This document shows positions 8,807-17,043 of a stretch of DNA of 64,000 nt, piece after piece. The translations under genes were made by a program, and so were the position numbers. Numbering within the stretch: position 1 is the first letter of the stretch; every line of letters starts with the position of its first letter. The DNA is from Actinomycetospora endophytica (lineage in GTDB: Bacteria; Actinomycetota; Actinomycetes; Mycobacteriales; Pseudonocardiaceae): contig NZ_JAJNDB010000006.1 in NCBI RefSeq assembly GCF_021026375.1, positions 465,867 to 529,866 on the forward strand. Reading direction: 5' to 3'. Under the pieces are notes generated by a model, which made no database searches, was not told the DNA's origin, and saw only the letters and a list, made by a program, of their open reading frames with translations.

Positions 8807-10005
8807 GCCGGCATCCGTGCGTAGACCCGGCGGGCGTTCTCGCGAGCGATCATGGTTGCCACCCGTTCGGCGTCGGCGGGAGAGATCTCGTCGGTCGCGC
8901 ACGCCCGCTCGAGCAGGCCGCCGAGCGCGGCCCGGAACCGCAGCGCGCCCAGCAGGTGCAGCTCGGGCAGACCGTAGGCGTCCGAGGCGTAGAGCACCTT
9001 GGCAAAGGGCGCCAGCTCGAGCATCTCGGCGATCACGTCGCGGGAGCGGGGGCCGACGTGGGGCACCGCGAGGCTGACGTCGACGTGCACGCACGAGAAC
9101 ACCTGCGCGAGCCACGCCGCCTGCCGGTGGTACGGGTAGGTGTGCAGCAGCATCAGCGGCACCCCGAGGGGCTCGACGAGGCGCGCGAGGCCGGTGAGCA
9201 GGGCGGGGTCGGCGCGGTGCAGGTCCTCGTCGACGTCGCCGAACCCGGTGTGGACCTGCAGCGGCAGCCCGGTGTCCAGGCCGGTCCAGATGCCGTGGCG
9301 CAGCAGCACCGGGTCCCGCAGGGTGGCGCCCTCGGCCGCGCGGCGCGGCAGCCAGGCGTCCGCCGCGGCGGCCACTTCGGCGGGCTCGGGGCGCCGCGGG
9401 TCGACGTCGAGGCCCGCGCGGTAGGCCAGCACCGTCTTGCACGCGACGGCGAGCGGGCGGACCCCCGGGGCGGTGCGGCGCGCGACCTCGGCGACCACCG
9501 CGTCCCCGTAGCCGGCGGCGTCGACCCCGGCGTCGGCCACGTCCTGGGCCACCGCCTCGAGGCGCACCACCTCGCCGACCGGCACGCCCGCCGTGTCCCG
9601 CAGGTCGTCCAGCCCGAGCAGGCTCTCCGCGGCGAACCCGTGGTCGACCAGCAGCGACTCCGTCCCGGCGGCGCGCATCAGCGCCCGGGAGGCCGGGCCG
9701 GTCCCGATCTCGGCGCGGCGGGCCACGTAGTCGTCCGGGGCGGCGTGCGGCGGCAGCCCGAGCACCGGGGCGCACCAGCGCCGCACCGAGAAGCCGAGCG
9801 ACGAGTCGAACGCCGAGGTCCCGGGCGCCGGCCCCGCGCCCTCGGTGAGCAGCGCCTCGAACCCCGGCCGGTCCAGGTCGGCGGCCACCACCGAGTGGCA
9901 GTGGTGGTCGACCAGCCCGACGCCGTCCAAAAAGCTCACCGGCCCGGCCGGGACGAGGCCGAGCGAGACCAGGCTCCCGCCGTCCGGGGGAGTCGGACAG
10001 CTCAC
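8803..10005 (-). CDS. amidohydrolase-2 family protein (TIM-barrel metal hydrolase)
   Basis: A 400-residue amidohydrolase with the N-terminal metal motif VDHHCHSV (H-x-H type) near residue 28, a central QVHTGFGD, then LLHTYPYHRQAAWLA and SDAYGLPE near the C-terminus supplying the remaining His and Asp ligands. It resembles the amidohydrolase half of FluG-like proteins, which are often linked to glutamine-synthetase-like enzymes. One such GS-family gene exists at 43593-44975 but is not adjacent. The GTG start overlaps the TRAM stop (GTGA at 10002-10005) and the end overlaps the M20 start in the same way, so the three are probably translationally coupled. Substrate unknown. Confidence 0.85.
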   Translation of the reverse strand: MSCPTPPDGGSLVSLGLVPAGPVSFLDGVGLVDHHCHSVVAADLDRPGFEALLTEGAGPAPGTSAFDSSLGFSVRRWCAPVLGLPPHAAPDDYVARRAEIGTGPASRALMRAAGTESLLVDHGFAAESLLGLDDLRDTAGVPVGEVVRLEAVAQDVADAGVDAAGYGDAVVAEVARRTAPGVRPLAVACKTVLAYRAGLDVDPRRPEPAEVAAAADAWLPRRAAEGATLRDPVLLRHGIWTGLDTGLPLQVHTGFGDVDEDLHRADPALLTGLARLVEPLGVPLMLLHTYPYHRQAAWLAQVFSCVHVDVSLAVPHVGPRSRDVIAEMLELAPFAKVLYASDAYGLPELHLLGALRFRAALGGLLERACATDEISPADAERVATMIARENARRVYARMPA

Positions 10006-11321
10006 CGGGCTTCCTGCGGGTCGGGCTCCCTCACCAGCGTCGCGACGCACTCCACGTGGTGGGTCATCGGGAACGCGTCGAAGACCCGCAGGTCGTCGAG
10101 CCGGTAGCCGGTCTCGGCGAGCGCGGCGACGTCGCGGGCCAGCGCCGCCGGGTCGCAGGCGACGTGCACGATCCGCCGCGCCCCGAGGCCCCCGATGCGC
10201 CCGGCCAGCGTCCGCCCCAGGCCCTTGCGGGGCGGGTCGGCGACGATCACGTCCGGCGGCCGGCTGCCGCGGTCCCCCGTCGCTTCGCTCGCCCCGACCC
10301 GCACGAGCGAGTCCAGCACCTTCTCGACCCGTCCCCGGACGATCCGGCACGCCGGCAGGTCGGCGAGGTTGCGGCCGGCGGCACCGGTGGCGTCGGGGTC
10401 GGACTCCACGTTCACGACGAGCCCGTCGGGGCCGACCCGCTCGGCGAGCGCCGCCGCGATCAGCCCGGCGCCGCCGTAGAGATCCCAGACCGTCTCGCCG
10501 GGCCGCAGGTCGCCGACCCCGTCCAGCGTCGCCGCGACCACCGCGTCCGCCGCGCCCGGGTGGACCTGCCAGAACGCCGGGGCGGGCAGCTCCCAGTCCC
10601 GGCCGGCGGCGTGCTCGTGCGCCGTCCCGGACCCGATCCCGGGGTGCCGCTCGCCCTCGAGGAGCTCGGCGGCGTGGGTCTCCCCCGCCCCGTCGTGCAC
10701 CACCTCGATCTCGGCGGTCGGGGTCCAGTCCTGCGCGAGCACCGGGGCGAGGGCCCCCGGGACCGCGATCGGGCAGTCGCCGACCGGCAGCACCTCGTGG
10801 CTGCGGTGGGCCCGCAGCCCGGGGCGGCCGTCGTCGGTGACCGCCATCCGCATCCGCGTCCGCCAGCCCAGCGGGCCGCCCGGGAGCGCCTCGCAGGTGA
10901 TCTCGCGGTCGATCCCGGCCAGGTGCGAGAGCTGCTCGGCGACGACGGCGGCCTTGAGGTCGCGCTGGGTGTCGTGGTCGGCGTGCTGGAAGTCGCAGCC
11001 GCCGCAGCCGCCCGGGCCGGCCCACGGGCACGCGGGCTCGACCCGGCCGGGGGCCTCCCGCAGCACCGTCACCGCGTCGGCCCGGCAGAACGACCCGCCG
11101 TTGTCCTCGGTGACCACCGCATGGACCCGCTCGCCGGGCAGCGCGTGCCGCACGAACACCACGCGGCCCTCGTGGCGGGCCACGCAGTGCCCGCCGTGGG
11201 CGACCGCGCCGACCTCGACGTCGAGCATCCGGTCGACCCAGGAGTCGGTGGCCCGTTCCGCCGCGGTCACCGGGCCACCGGCAGCGCCGACGACGCCCGC
11301 CGTACCCGCGTCATCGGACAT
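10002..11321 (-). CDS. class I SAM-dependent RNA methyltransferase with TRAM domain (TrmA/RlmD-like)
   Basis: A 439-residue RNA uridine-5-methyltransferase family protein. The N-terminal TRAM/OB domain spans about residues 30-85. It is followed by a CPWAGPGGCGGCDFQH Cys cluster typical of 4Fe-4S members, the SAM motif VWDLYGGAGLIAAALAE near residue 285, ADPPRKGLG near residue 360, and the catalytic loop VACDPAALARD with the nucleophilic Cys. It ends with the FPMTHHVECVATL signature. It corresponds to mycobacterial Rv2689c and, as there, lies immediately downstream of an APC transporter, whose end it overlaps by 11 bases. Whether it modifies 23S rRNA or tRNA cannot be told. It carries the second copy of the 24-base repeat near residues 340-350. 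Confidence 0.9.
   Translation of the reverse strand: MSDDAGTAGVVGAAGGPVTAAERATDSWVDRMLDVEVGAVAHGGHCVARHEGRVVFVRHALPGERVHAVVTEDNGGSFCRADAVTVLREAPGRVEPACPWAGPGGCGGCDFQHADHDTQRDLKAAVVAEQLSHLAGIDREITCEALPGGPLGWRTRMRMAVTDDGRPGLRAHRSHEVLPVGDCPIAVPGALAPVLAQDWTPTAEIEVVHDGAGETHAAELLEGERHPGIGSGTAHEHAAGRDWELPAPAFWQVHPGAADAVVAATLDGVGDLRPGETVWDLYGGAGLIAAALAERVGPDGLVVNVESDPDATGAAGRNLADLPACRIVRGRVEKVLDSLVRVGASEATGDRGSRPPDVIVADPPRKGLGRTLAGRIGGLGARRIVHVACDPAALARDVAALAETGYRLDDLRVFDAFPMTHHVECVATLVREPDPQEAR
10274..10297. repeat. 24-base in-frame repeat, copy 2 (inside TRAM methyltransferase gene)
   Basis: CCCCCGTCGCTTCGCTCGCC followed by CCGA, 23 of 24 bases identical to 8599-8622. The coding strand encodes VGASEATGDRG just before the DVIVADPPRKG motif, where related enzymes normally have a short loop. 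Confidence 0.7.
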
Positions 11322-13455
11322 CGGCGCCGGGCCGGCTGGCCGACCCGTCCGGGCCGGCGGGATCCGTCGTCGCGCCCGTCGTCCGGGAGGAGTCGGCAGG
11401 CAGCGTCGCGGTGCCGGTCGCCGAGGGCGCGTTCCCGGGGTGGGCCCCGCCCGCGCCGGGGGGGAGCGCCTCGTAGCCGCGGCGCGCGGAGCCGGGAGCG
11501 CCCGGCGGCTTGCGGGCCGCGAGCCGCGCCGACGACTCGAGCTGCCACGGCACGCTGACCACCATCACACCCTTCTGGAACAGCAGCCTGCCCTTGAGCC
11601 GCAGCGCGCTCTGGTTGTGCAGGACCTGCTCCCACCAGCGCCCGAGCACGTACTCCGGGATGAACACCGTCACCACGTCGCGCGGGTTGTCGGTCCGGAT
11701 GCGCTTGACGTACTGCAGGATCGGCCGGGTGATCTCCCGGTAGGGCGATTCCAGCACCTTGAGCGGGACGGGGAGCTGCCGGGCCTCCCAGTCGGAGACG
11801 ACCTTGCGGGTGTCGGCGTCGTCGACGTTGACCGTGACCGCCTCGAGGACGTCGGGCCGGGTCGCGCGGGCGTAGGCGACCGCCCGCAGCGTCGGCTTGT
11901 GCACCGTCGAGACCAGCACGATGGCGTGGTTGCGGCTCGGGAGCACGCCCTCGAGGACACCCTCCGGGGCGGCGATCTCCTCGGCCACGCGGTCGTAGTG
12001 CTTGCGGATCGAGAGCATCAGCGCGAACGCCAGCGCGCCCGCGACGATCGCGATCCACGCCCCCACCGCGAACTTGGTGATGAGCACCACGACCAGCACG
12101 ACGCCGGTCATGGCGGCACCGAAGGCGGACACGACGCGGACGCGGTGCAGGCGACGCCGCTCGGCGTCGCCGGTCTCGGTGCGCAGCAGCCGGTTCCAGT
12201 GCCGCACCATCCCGGTCTGGCTCAGGGTGAACGACACGAACACGCCGACGGTGTAGAGCGGGATGAGCGAGGTGACCTCGGCGCCGAACCCGACGACGAG
12301 CACCACGGCGAAGAACGCCAGGAACAGGATCCCGTTCGAGAACGCCAGCCGGTCGCCGCGGGTGTGCAGCTGGCGGGGCAGGTAGCGGTCCTGGGCGAGG
12401 ATGGAGCCGAGCACCGGGAAGCCGTTGAAGGCGGTGTTCGCGGCCAGCACCAGGATCAGGGCTGTGAAGATCGTCACGGCCCAGAACCCGGGCGGGAAGC
12501 CCTCGAAGATCGTCTGGGCCAGCTGGGCGATCAGCGTCTCCTGCTTGTAGCCCGGCGGAGCGCCGATCAGCTGGGTGTCCGGGTCCTCCGCCAGGTGCAC
12601 GCCGGTCGCGCGGGCCAGGGCGAGCATGCCGCCGAACAGGCCCACCGCGATGAGGCCGAGCATCGCGAGCGTCGTCGCGGCGTTGCGGGACTTGGGCTTG
12701 CGGAAGGCCGGGACGCCGTTGGAGATCGCCTCGACGCCGGTCAGCGCCGCGCAGCCCTGCGTGAACGAGCGCAGGACCAGGAACATCAGCGCGAACTGCG
12801 AGAGCTGGTGGTCCTCGCCGACGATGCCGATGCTCGCGCTGGGCGCGACCAGCGGCTCGCCGCTCACCACGATCCGCACGACCCCGACGACGATCATCGC
12901 GACGAGGCTCGCGATGAAGCAGTAGACCGGGATCGCGAAGGCCGCCCCGGACTCCCGCACGCCGCGCAGGTTGATCGCGGTGAGGATCGCGATCGCCGCC
13001 ACGCAGAACAGGACCTTGTGGGTCCCGACGAACGGGATGAGCGCCCCGAGGTTGTCCGCCGCCGAGGAGACCGACACCGCGACGGTGAGCGTGTAGTCCA
13101 CGAGGAGCGCGGACGCGACGGTCAGGCCGGCGTGGCGACCCAGGTTCACCGTCGCGATCTCGTAGTCGCCGCCGCCCGAGGGGTAGGCGTGGACGTTCTG
13201 CCGGTAGCTCACCACCACCGTCGCGAGCACGACGACGACCGCGAACCCGATCCACGGGGAGAACACGTAGGCCCCGAGCCCCGCCAGCGACAGGGTGATC
13301 AGCACCTCCTGCGGGGCGTACGCCACCGAGGAGAGCGCATCGGACGCGAAGACCGGGAGCGCGATCCGTTTGCGCAGCAAGGTTCCCGAGAGCTCGTCGC
13401 TGCGGAACGGGAGTCCGAGCACGAGGCGTTTCGCGGCGGTCGCGAGCCTGGGCAC
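11311..13455 (-). CDS. APC-superfamily amino acid/potassium permease
   Basis: A 714-residue permease with about twelve membrane segments in the first 480 residues, then a soluble C-terminal domain of some 200 residues and a low-complexity Gly/Pro/Thr tail. The DALSSVAYAPQEVL helix near residue 40 and the long cytoplasmic domain are typical of the actinobacterial APC proteins encoded divergently from the trkA pair (Rv2690c in M. tuberculosis). The substrate is not established; proximity to TrkA suggests an ion or osmotic link. GTG 13455 is chosen over an upstream ATG (13590) because it starts the conserved MPRLATAAKRLVLG-type N-terminus and lies 7 bases after a TACGCT -10 element. Confidence 0.88.
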   Translation of the reverse strand: MPRLATAAKRLVLGLPFRSDELSGTLLRKRIALPVFASDALSSVAYAPQEVLITLSLAGLGAYVFSPWIGFAVVVVLATVVVSYRQNVHAYPSGGGDYEIATVNLGRHAGLTVASALLVDYTLTVAVSVSSAADNLGALIPFVGTHKVLFCVAAIAILTAINLRGVRESGAAFAIPVYCFIASLVAMIVVGVVRIVVSGEPLVAPSASIGIVGEDHQLSQFALMFLVLRSFTQGCAALTGVEAISNGVPAFRKPKSRNAATTLAMLGLIAVGLFGGMLALARATGVHLAEDPDTQLIGAPPGYKQETLIAQLAQTIFEGFPPGFWAVTIFTALILVLAANTAFNGFPVLGSILAQDRYLPRQLHTRGDRLAFSNGILFLAFFAVVLVVGFGAEVTSLIPLYTVGVFVSFTLSQTGMVRHWNRLLRTETGDAERRRLHRVRVVSAFGAAMTGVVLVVVLITKFAVGAWIAIVAGALAFALMLSIRKHYDRVAEEIAAPEGVLEGVLPSRNHAIVLVSTVHKPTLRAVAYARATRPDVLEAVTVNVDDADTRKVVSDWEARQLPVPLKVLESPYREITRPILQYVKRIRTDNPRDVVTVFIPEYVLGRWWEQVLHNQSALRLKGRLLFQKGVMVVSVPWQLESSARLAARKPPGAPGSARRGYEALPPGAGGAHPGNAPSATGTATLPADSSRTTGATTDPAGPDGSASRPGADVR

Positions 13456-13462
13456 GGCGCAG

Positions 13463-13468
13463 AGCGTA
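13463..13468 (-). promoter_or_regulatory. -10 element, leaderless APC permease transcript
   Basis: Minus-strand TACGCT followed by exactly 7 bases and GTG 13455. There is no ribosome-binding site between them, so the mRNA probably begins at the start codon. Confidence 0.6.
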
Positions 13469-13691
13469 GGCCGAACGGGCTGGACGGGGGCAGGGCGACC
13501 GGCCGTGGACCCCTGTCCCCCCTTCGGGTCGACCCGGCGGCCCCGCTTCACGGCGCCACCACCCGTTGCCGCACGGATGGCCGAGGGCACCCGATACCGT
13601 GCGCGCGGCGAGGGACGAGAGCCCAGCCCGGTCGGTCGGGGATCGGGCGACCGTGGGGCGGTCGGGGACCGCGGTTGCGACGGGAGGACGC

Positions 13692-14357
13692 GTGCACATC
13701 GTCGTCATGGGCTGCGGCCGCGTGGGCTCGGCCCTGGCCCTGTCGCTGGAACGGCTCGGTCACGAGGTGGCCGTGGTCGATCGCGACCCCCAGGCGTTCC
13801 GGCGCCTCGGCAACGACTTCCACGGCCAGGAGGTCGTCGGCGTCGGCTTCGACCGCGAGGTCCTGACGTCGGCGGGCATCCACCGCGCGCAGGCGTTCGC
13901 GGCGGTCTCGTCCGGGGACAACTCCAACATCATCTCCGCGCGTGTCGCGCGGGAGACGTTCGGCGTCGAGACGGTCGTGGCCCGGATCTACGACGCCAAG
14001 CGCGCCGCGGTGTACGAGCGGCTCGGCATCCCGACGGTGGCCACGGTCCCGTGGACCACCGACCGCTTCCTGCGGATGCTGCTGCCCGACGGCGTCGCCA
14101 CCGCCTGGCGCGACCCGTCGGGCACCGTCGCGATCATGCAGCTGCCGTTCCACGAGGACTGGTCGGGACGCCCGGTCACCGAACTCGAGGAGGCCACGGG
14201 CAGCCGCGTCGCGTTCATCGTGCGGTTCGGCACCGGGGTGCTGACGCGGCCCGACACCGTGATCCAGGCCGACGACGTGGTCTACGCCGCGGCGGTCAGC
14301 GGGACGGTGGCCACGGTCACCCAGGCGGCGCTCACGGCGCCGGTGGAGCGGGGGTAG
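13692..14357 (+). CDS. trkA: TrkA-family potassium uptake regulatory protein
   Basis: A 221-residue RCK protein. The N-terminal Rossmann domain opens with HIVVMGCGRVGSALA and an acidic VAVVDRD at strand 2, so it binds NAD(H) or a nucleotide; the TrkA-C ligand domain follows from about residue 140. It would gate a potassium channel at the membrane. It is the counterpart of mycobacterial CeoB (Rv2691). The start is GTG 13692 behind GGGAGG; a longer reading from 13566 adds 42 residues with no similarity. The stop is 4 bases before the second trkA gene, so the two are co-transcribed. Confidence 0.92.
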   Translation: MHIVVMGCGRVGSALALSLERLGHEVAVVDRDPQAFRRLGNDFHGQEVVGVGFDREVLTSAGIHRAQAFAAVSSGDNSNIISARVARETFGVETVVARIYDAKRAAVYERLGIPTVATVPWTTDRFLRMLLPDGVATAWRDPSGTVAIMQLPFHEDWSGRPVTELEEATGSRVAFIVRFGTGVLTRPDTVIQADDVVYAAAVSGTVATVTQAALTAPVERG

Positions 14358-14361
14358 CGGG

Positions 14362-15045
14362 ATGCGCGTGACGATCGCCGGGGCGGGCGCCGTGGGGCGA
14401 TCCATCGCCGCCGAGCTCATCGAGAACTCCCACGAGGTGATGCTCATCGAGCGCGACCTCGCCGAGGTGGAACCGGAGTCGGTGCCCGCCGCCGAGTGGG
14501 TGCACGCCGACGCGTGCGAGGTGGCCTCGCTCGAGGACGCCCAGGTGCAGGACTGCGACGTGGTCATCGCCGCCACCGGCGACGACAAGGTCAACCTCGT
14601 CGTCTCGCTGCTCGCGAAGACCGAGTTCGCGGTCCGGCGCGTGGTGGCGCGGGTGAACGACCCGCGCAACGAGTGGCTGTTCACCGAGTCCTGGGGTGTC
14701 GACGTGGCGGTGTCGACGCCGCGCATGCTCGCGGCGATGGTCGAGGAGGCGGTGTCGGTCGGCGACCTGGTCCGCCTGCTGACGCTGCGCCAGGGCAAGG
14801 CCAACCTCGTCGAGGTCACGCTGCCGCCGGACACCCCGCTCGCGGGCCGGCCGGTGCGTGAGGTGCCGCTGCCCGCGGACGCCGCGCTCGTCGCCATCCT
14901 GCGCGGTGGCCGCGTGATCGTGCCGCAGTCCGACGACCCGCTCGAGGGCGGCGACGAGATGCTCTTCGTCGCGGGCGAGGGCGTGGAGCGCGAGATCCAC
15001 ACGGTGCTGACGACGCACGACGAGGGCGGCCAGGAGCTGATCTGA
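14362..15045 (+). CDS. trkA: TrkA-family potassium uptake regulatory protein (second copy)
   Basis: A 227-residue RCK protein with VTIAGAGAVGRSIAAEL at the N-terminus, IERD at strand 2, ATGDDKVN at strand 4, and a C-terminal TrkA-C domain ending in a GDEMLFVAG core. It corresponds to mycobacterial CeoC (Rv2692), and the pair probably forms a hetero-oligomeric gating ring. The start ATG is 4 bases downstream of the first gene. No Trk or Ktr channel subunit lies in the window; the APC permease across the promoter is the nearest transporter. Confidence 0.92.
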   Translation: MRVTIAGAGAVGRSIAAELIENSHEVMLIERDLAEVEPESVPAAEWVHADACEVASLEDAQVQDCDVVIAATGDDKVNLVVSLLAKTEFAVRRVVARVNDPRNEWLFTESWGVDVAVSTPRMLAAMVEEAVSVGDLVRLLTLRQGKANLVEVTLPPDTPLAGRPVREVPLPADAALVAILRGGRVIVPQSDDPLEGGDEMLFVAGEGVEREIHTVLTTHDEGGQELI

Positions 15046-15048
15046 GCC

Positions 15049-15525
15049 GTGCTGGAGGGGGCGATCACGCTTCCCGGCGGCGGGCTGGTGCGGGGCCGGG
15101 GACTGCGGGGTGGACTGCCGCCGGGGCCTTCTCCGGCGTTCGGGCTCTACCTGGGGTCGGCGCGCTCGGCCCGGCGTCATGACGGCGAGCTGACCTGGCC
15201 CCGCCGCTGGCTCGTCTGGCCGGATTTCCGCGTGCCGCGCCATCCGGCCGAGGCGGCCGACGCGATCGTCGGGACCCATCACCGGATCGTCGAACTGGGC
15301 GAGGACGTCGAGGTCGCGTGCGGCGGCGGGATCGGGCGGTCCGGGACGGTGCTCGCCTGTCTGGCCGTGCTCGACGGTCTGGGGCCCGACGAGGCCGTGG
15401 CGTGGGTCCGGGCGGTGCACCACCGGCGGGCGGTCGAGACGCGTGGCCAGCGCCGGTGGGTGGAGCGGTTCGCCGTCGAGCGGGGCCGGCCCGGTCACTC
15501 GCCTCACCCCGACGACTCACCCTGA
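15049..15525 (+). CDS. protein tyrosine phosphatase-like protein
   Basis: A 158-residue protein with a compact PTP/dual-specificity layout. A WPDF segment near residue 63 matches the general-acid WPD loop, CGGGIGRSG near residues 90-99 fits the C-x5-R-[ST] P-loop with Cys and Arg in place, and a C-terminal VETRGQRRWVERF supplies the Gln-loop. It should hydrolyse a phosphate monoester, probably on a protein. It starts at GTG 15049, three bases after the second trkA stop, so it is in the same operon, which suggests a link with potassium regulation (inference). Its last 9 bases overlap the convergent CGNR gene. This gene has no counterpart in the remembered mycobacterial locus. Confidence 0.75.
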   Translation: MLEGAITLPGGGLVRGRGLRGGLPPGPSPAFGLYLGSARSARRHDGELTWPRRWLVWPDFRVPRHPAEAADAIVGTHHRIVELGEDVEVACGGGIGRSGTVLACLAVLDGLGPDEAVAWVRAVHHRRAVETRGQRRWVERFAVERGRPGHSPHPDDSP

Positions 15526-16131
15526 CGACCGGGCGTGATGGCGGGCGGCCTTCGCGCGGTTCCCGCAGGTCGCCATCGAGCACCACCGCCGGCGGCGTGA
15601 CGGCGAGGGGTCGAGGAAGAGCCAGGAGCAGCGGCCGCAGAGCCCGATCCGGTGTCGGTCGTCGCTCGCGAGCAGGGCGGCGGTGGCCAGCGCGAGACGC
15701 CGGGCGGGGAGCGCGAGCCCGACGTCGTCGACCGTGAGCAGCCATGCCGGGCCGCTCGTCGGGTCCGGGGCGAGCCGGGCGTCACGGAAGGCCTCGGCCA
15801 CGTCGTGCGCCACCCGCACCCGGTCGGGGTCGTCGGGCGCGGTCTCGCTGACGGCCGCCGCCAGCCACCGGTGCAGCGCCTCGCGGAAGTTCCGGACGTC
15901 GTGCAGCGCGGCCTCCGCCTTGTCCGGAGAGACCTCGGCGAGCGCCGTCAACGCGCCGGCCTCCTCGTCGTCGACCACCTCGGCCGTCCGCGCCCAGGCC
16001 AGCAGGTCGGCATACGTCGCGATCCGCTCGACCCGCTCGCGCCGGAACCCGCCGACGGTGTTGGTGACATCGAGCGCCACGTGGCCACCGACGAAGTCCG
16101 CCGCGCCCCAGTCCCTCGCCACGGTTGACAC
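15517..16131 (-). CDS. CGNR zinc-finger/ABATE-domain protein (probable transcriptional regulator)
   Basis: A 204-residue protein of the DUF1470 family. The N-terminal ABATE-type domain begins with FVGGHVALDVTNTV, and the C-terminal CGNR zinc finger has C-x2-C (LCGRCSWLFLD) and C-x4-C (WCSMATCGNRAKAARH). Such proteins are often encoded divergently from a hydrolase or oxidoreductase they are thought to control, and here the divergent neighbour is an alpha/beta hydrolase. GTG 16131 is used because a GAGGAAAG site precedes it; GTG 16122 is possible. DNA binding and targets are inferred. Confidence 0.85.
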   Translation of the reverse strand: MSTVARDWGAADFVGGHVALDVTNTVGGFRRERVERIATYADLLAWARTAEVVDDEEAGALTALAEVSPDKAEAALHDVRNFREALHRWLAAAVSETAPDDPDRVRVAHDVAEAFRDARLAPDPTSGPAWLLTVDDVGLALPARRLALATAALLASDDRHRIGLCGRCSWLFLDPSPSRRRRWCSMATCGNRAKAARHHARSSG

Positions 16132-16138
16132 CTTTCCT

Positions 16139-16175
16139 CGCTTTAGCTAACCCTAATATAAGCGAAAGGGGTTAG
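16139..16175. promoter_or_regulatory. divergent promoter/operator with inverted repeats
   Basis: This short, AT-rich gap between the CGNR gene and the alpha/beta hydrolase holds CTAACCC (16147-16153) and GGGTTAG (16169-16175) as a perfect 7-base dyad with a 15-base spacer. A second dyad, CGCTT (16139-16143) / AAGCG (16160-16164), overlaps it. CTAATATAAG in the middle could supply a -10. The likely binder is the CGNR protein (inference). Confidence 0.5.
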
Positions 16176-16177
16176 AC

Positions 16178-16999
16178 ATGGAACTCGCCGAGACCTTCAC
16201 CTTCCGCGGCGACGAGGTGCGCTGGGGTGCCTGCGGCAAGGGCGAACCGCTCGTCCTCGTCCACGGCACGCCGTTCTCCTCGGTGGTGTGGCGACGCATC
16301 GCGCCGCACCTCGCCCGCCGTCGTCGGGTGTACGCGTTCGACCTGCTGGGCTATGGCGCCTCGGACAAGCACGCGGGTCAGGACGTCTCGCTCGGCGTGC
16401 AGAACGAGCTGTTCGCGGCACTGCTGGACCACTGGGGGCTGGACCGGCCCGACGTCGTCGCGCACGACTTCGGCGGCGCCACCGCCCTGCGCACCCACCT
16501 GCTCGACGGTCGCGACTACCGCACCCTGACGCTGATCGACCCGGTCGCGCTGAGCCCGACCGGCTCGCAGCTCATCCAGGCCGCGCGCGGGCACGCGGAC
16601 GCCTACGCCGGGATGCCGCCCTACGTCCACGAGGCCGTCGTCCGGGCCTACGTCGCGGGCGGGGTCCACCGCACCCTCGACGAGACCGAGATGCGCCGCT
16701 ACCTGGACCCGTGGCTCGGCGAGACCGGGCAGCCGGCGTTCTACCGGCAGATCGCGCAGATGCACGACCGCTACACCGACGCCATCGCGGACCGCTTCGC
16801 CGAGATGCGCTGCCCGGTGACGATCCTCTGGGGCGCGCGGGACGCGTGGATCCCGGTCGAGCAGGGGTACGACCTGGCGGGACGCATCCCGGGCGCGGAC
16901 CTGCGGGTGGTCGACGACGCCGGGCACCTGCTGCAGGAGGACAGCCCGGAGACGGTGGTCGCGACGGTGCTGGAGGTGCTCGAGGGCGTGCCCGTGTAG
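16178..16999 (+). CDS. alpha/beta-fold hydrolase with Asp nucleophile (epoxide hydrolase/dehalogenase-like)
   Basis: A 273-residue alpha/beta hydrolase. LVHGTPFSS at residues 27-35 is the oxyanion strand. The nucleophile elbow reads VAHDFGG, with Asp where serine hydrolases have Ser, as in epoxide hydrolases and haloalkane/haloacetate dehalogenases. ILWGARDAWIP and the DDAGHLLQED His complete the triad. It should open an epoxide or displace a halide through an ester intermediate; the substrate is not identifiable. It is divergent from the CGNR regulator with a 46-base gap, so it is likely induced by its own substrate. Confidence 0.8.
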   Translation: MELAETFTFRGDEVRWGACGKGEPLVLVHGTPFSSVVWRRIAPHLARRRRVYAFDLLGYGASDKHAGQDVSLGVQNELFAALLDHWGLDRPDVVAHDFGGATALRTHLLDGRDYRTLTLIDPVALSPTGSQLIQAARGHADAYAGMPPYVHEAVVRAYVAGGVHRTLDETEMRRYLDPWLGETGQPAFYRQIAQMHDRYTDAIADRFAEMRCPVTILWGARDAWIPVEQGYDLAGRIPGADLRVVDDAGHLLQEDSPETVVATVLEVLEGVPV

Positions 17000-17043
17000 A
17001 GGGCGTGCGGGCGGGCCGGCGGTGATCGCGCGAGACTCTGGCC

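Noticed and set aside
10837..13866. 1009-codon plus-strand frame opposite the APC permease
   Set aside because: His/Arg/Asp-rich low-complexity shadow; the permease and trkA frames are clearly real.
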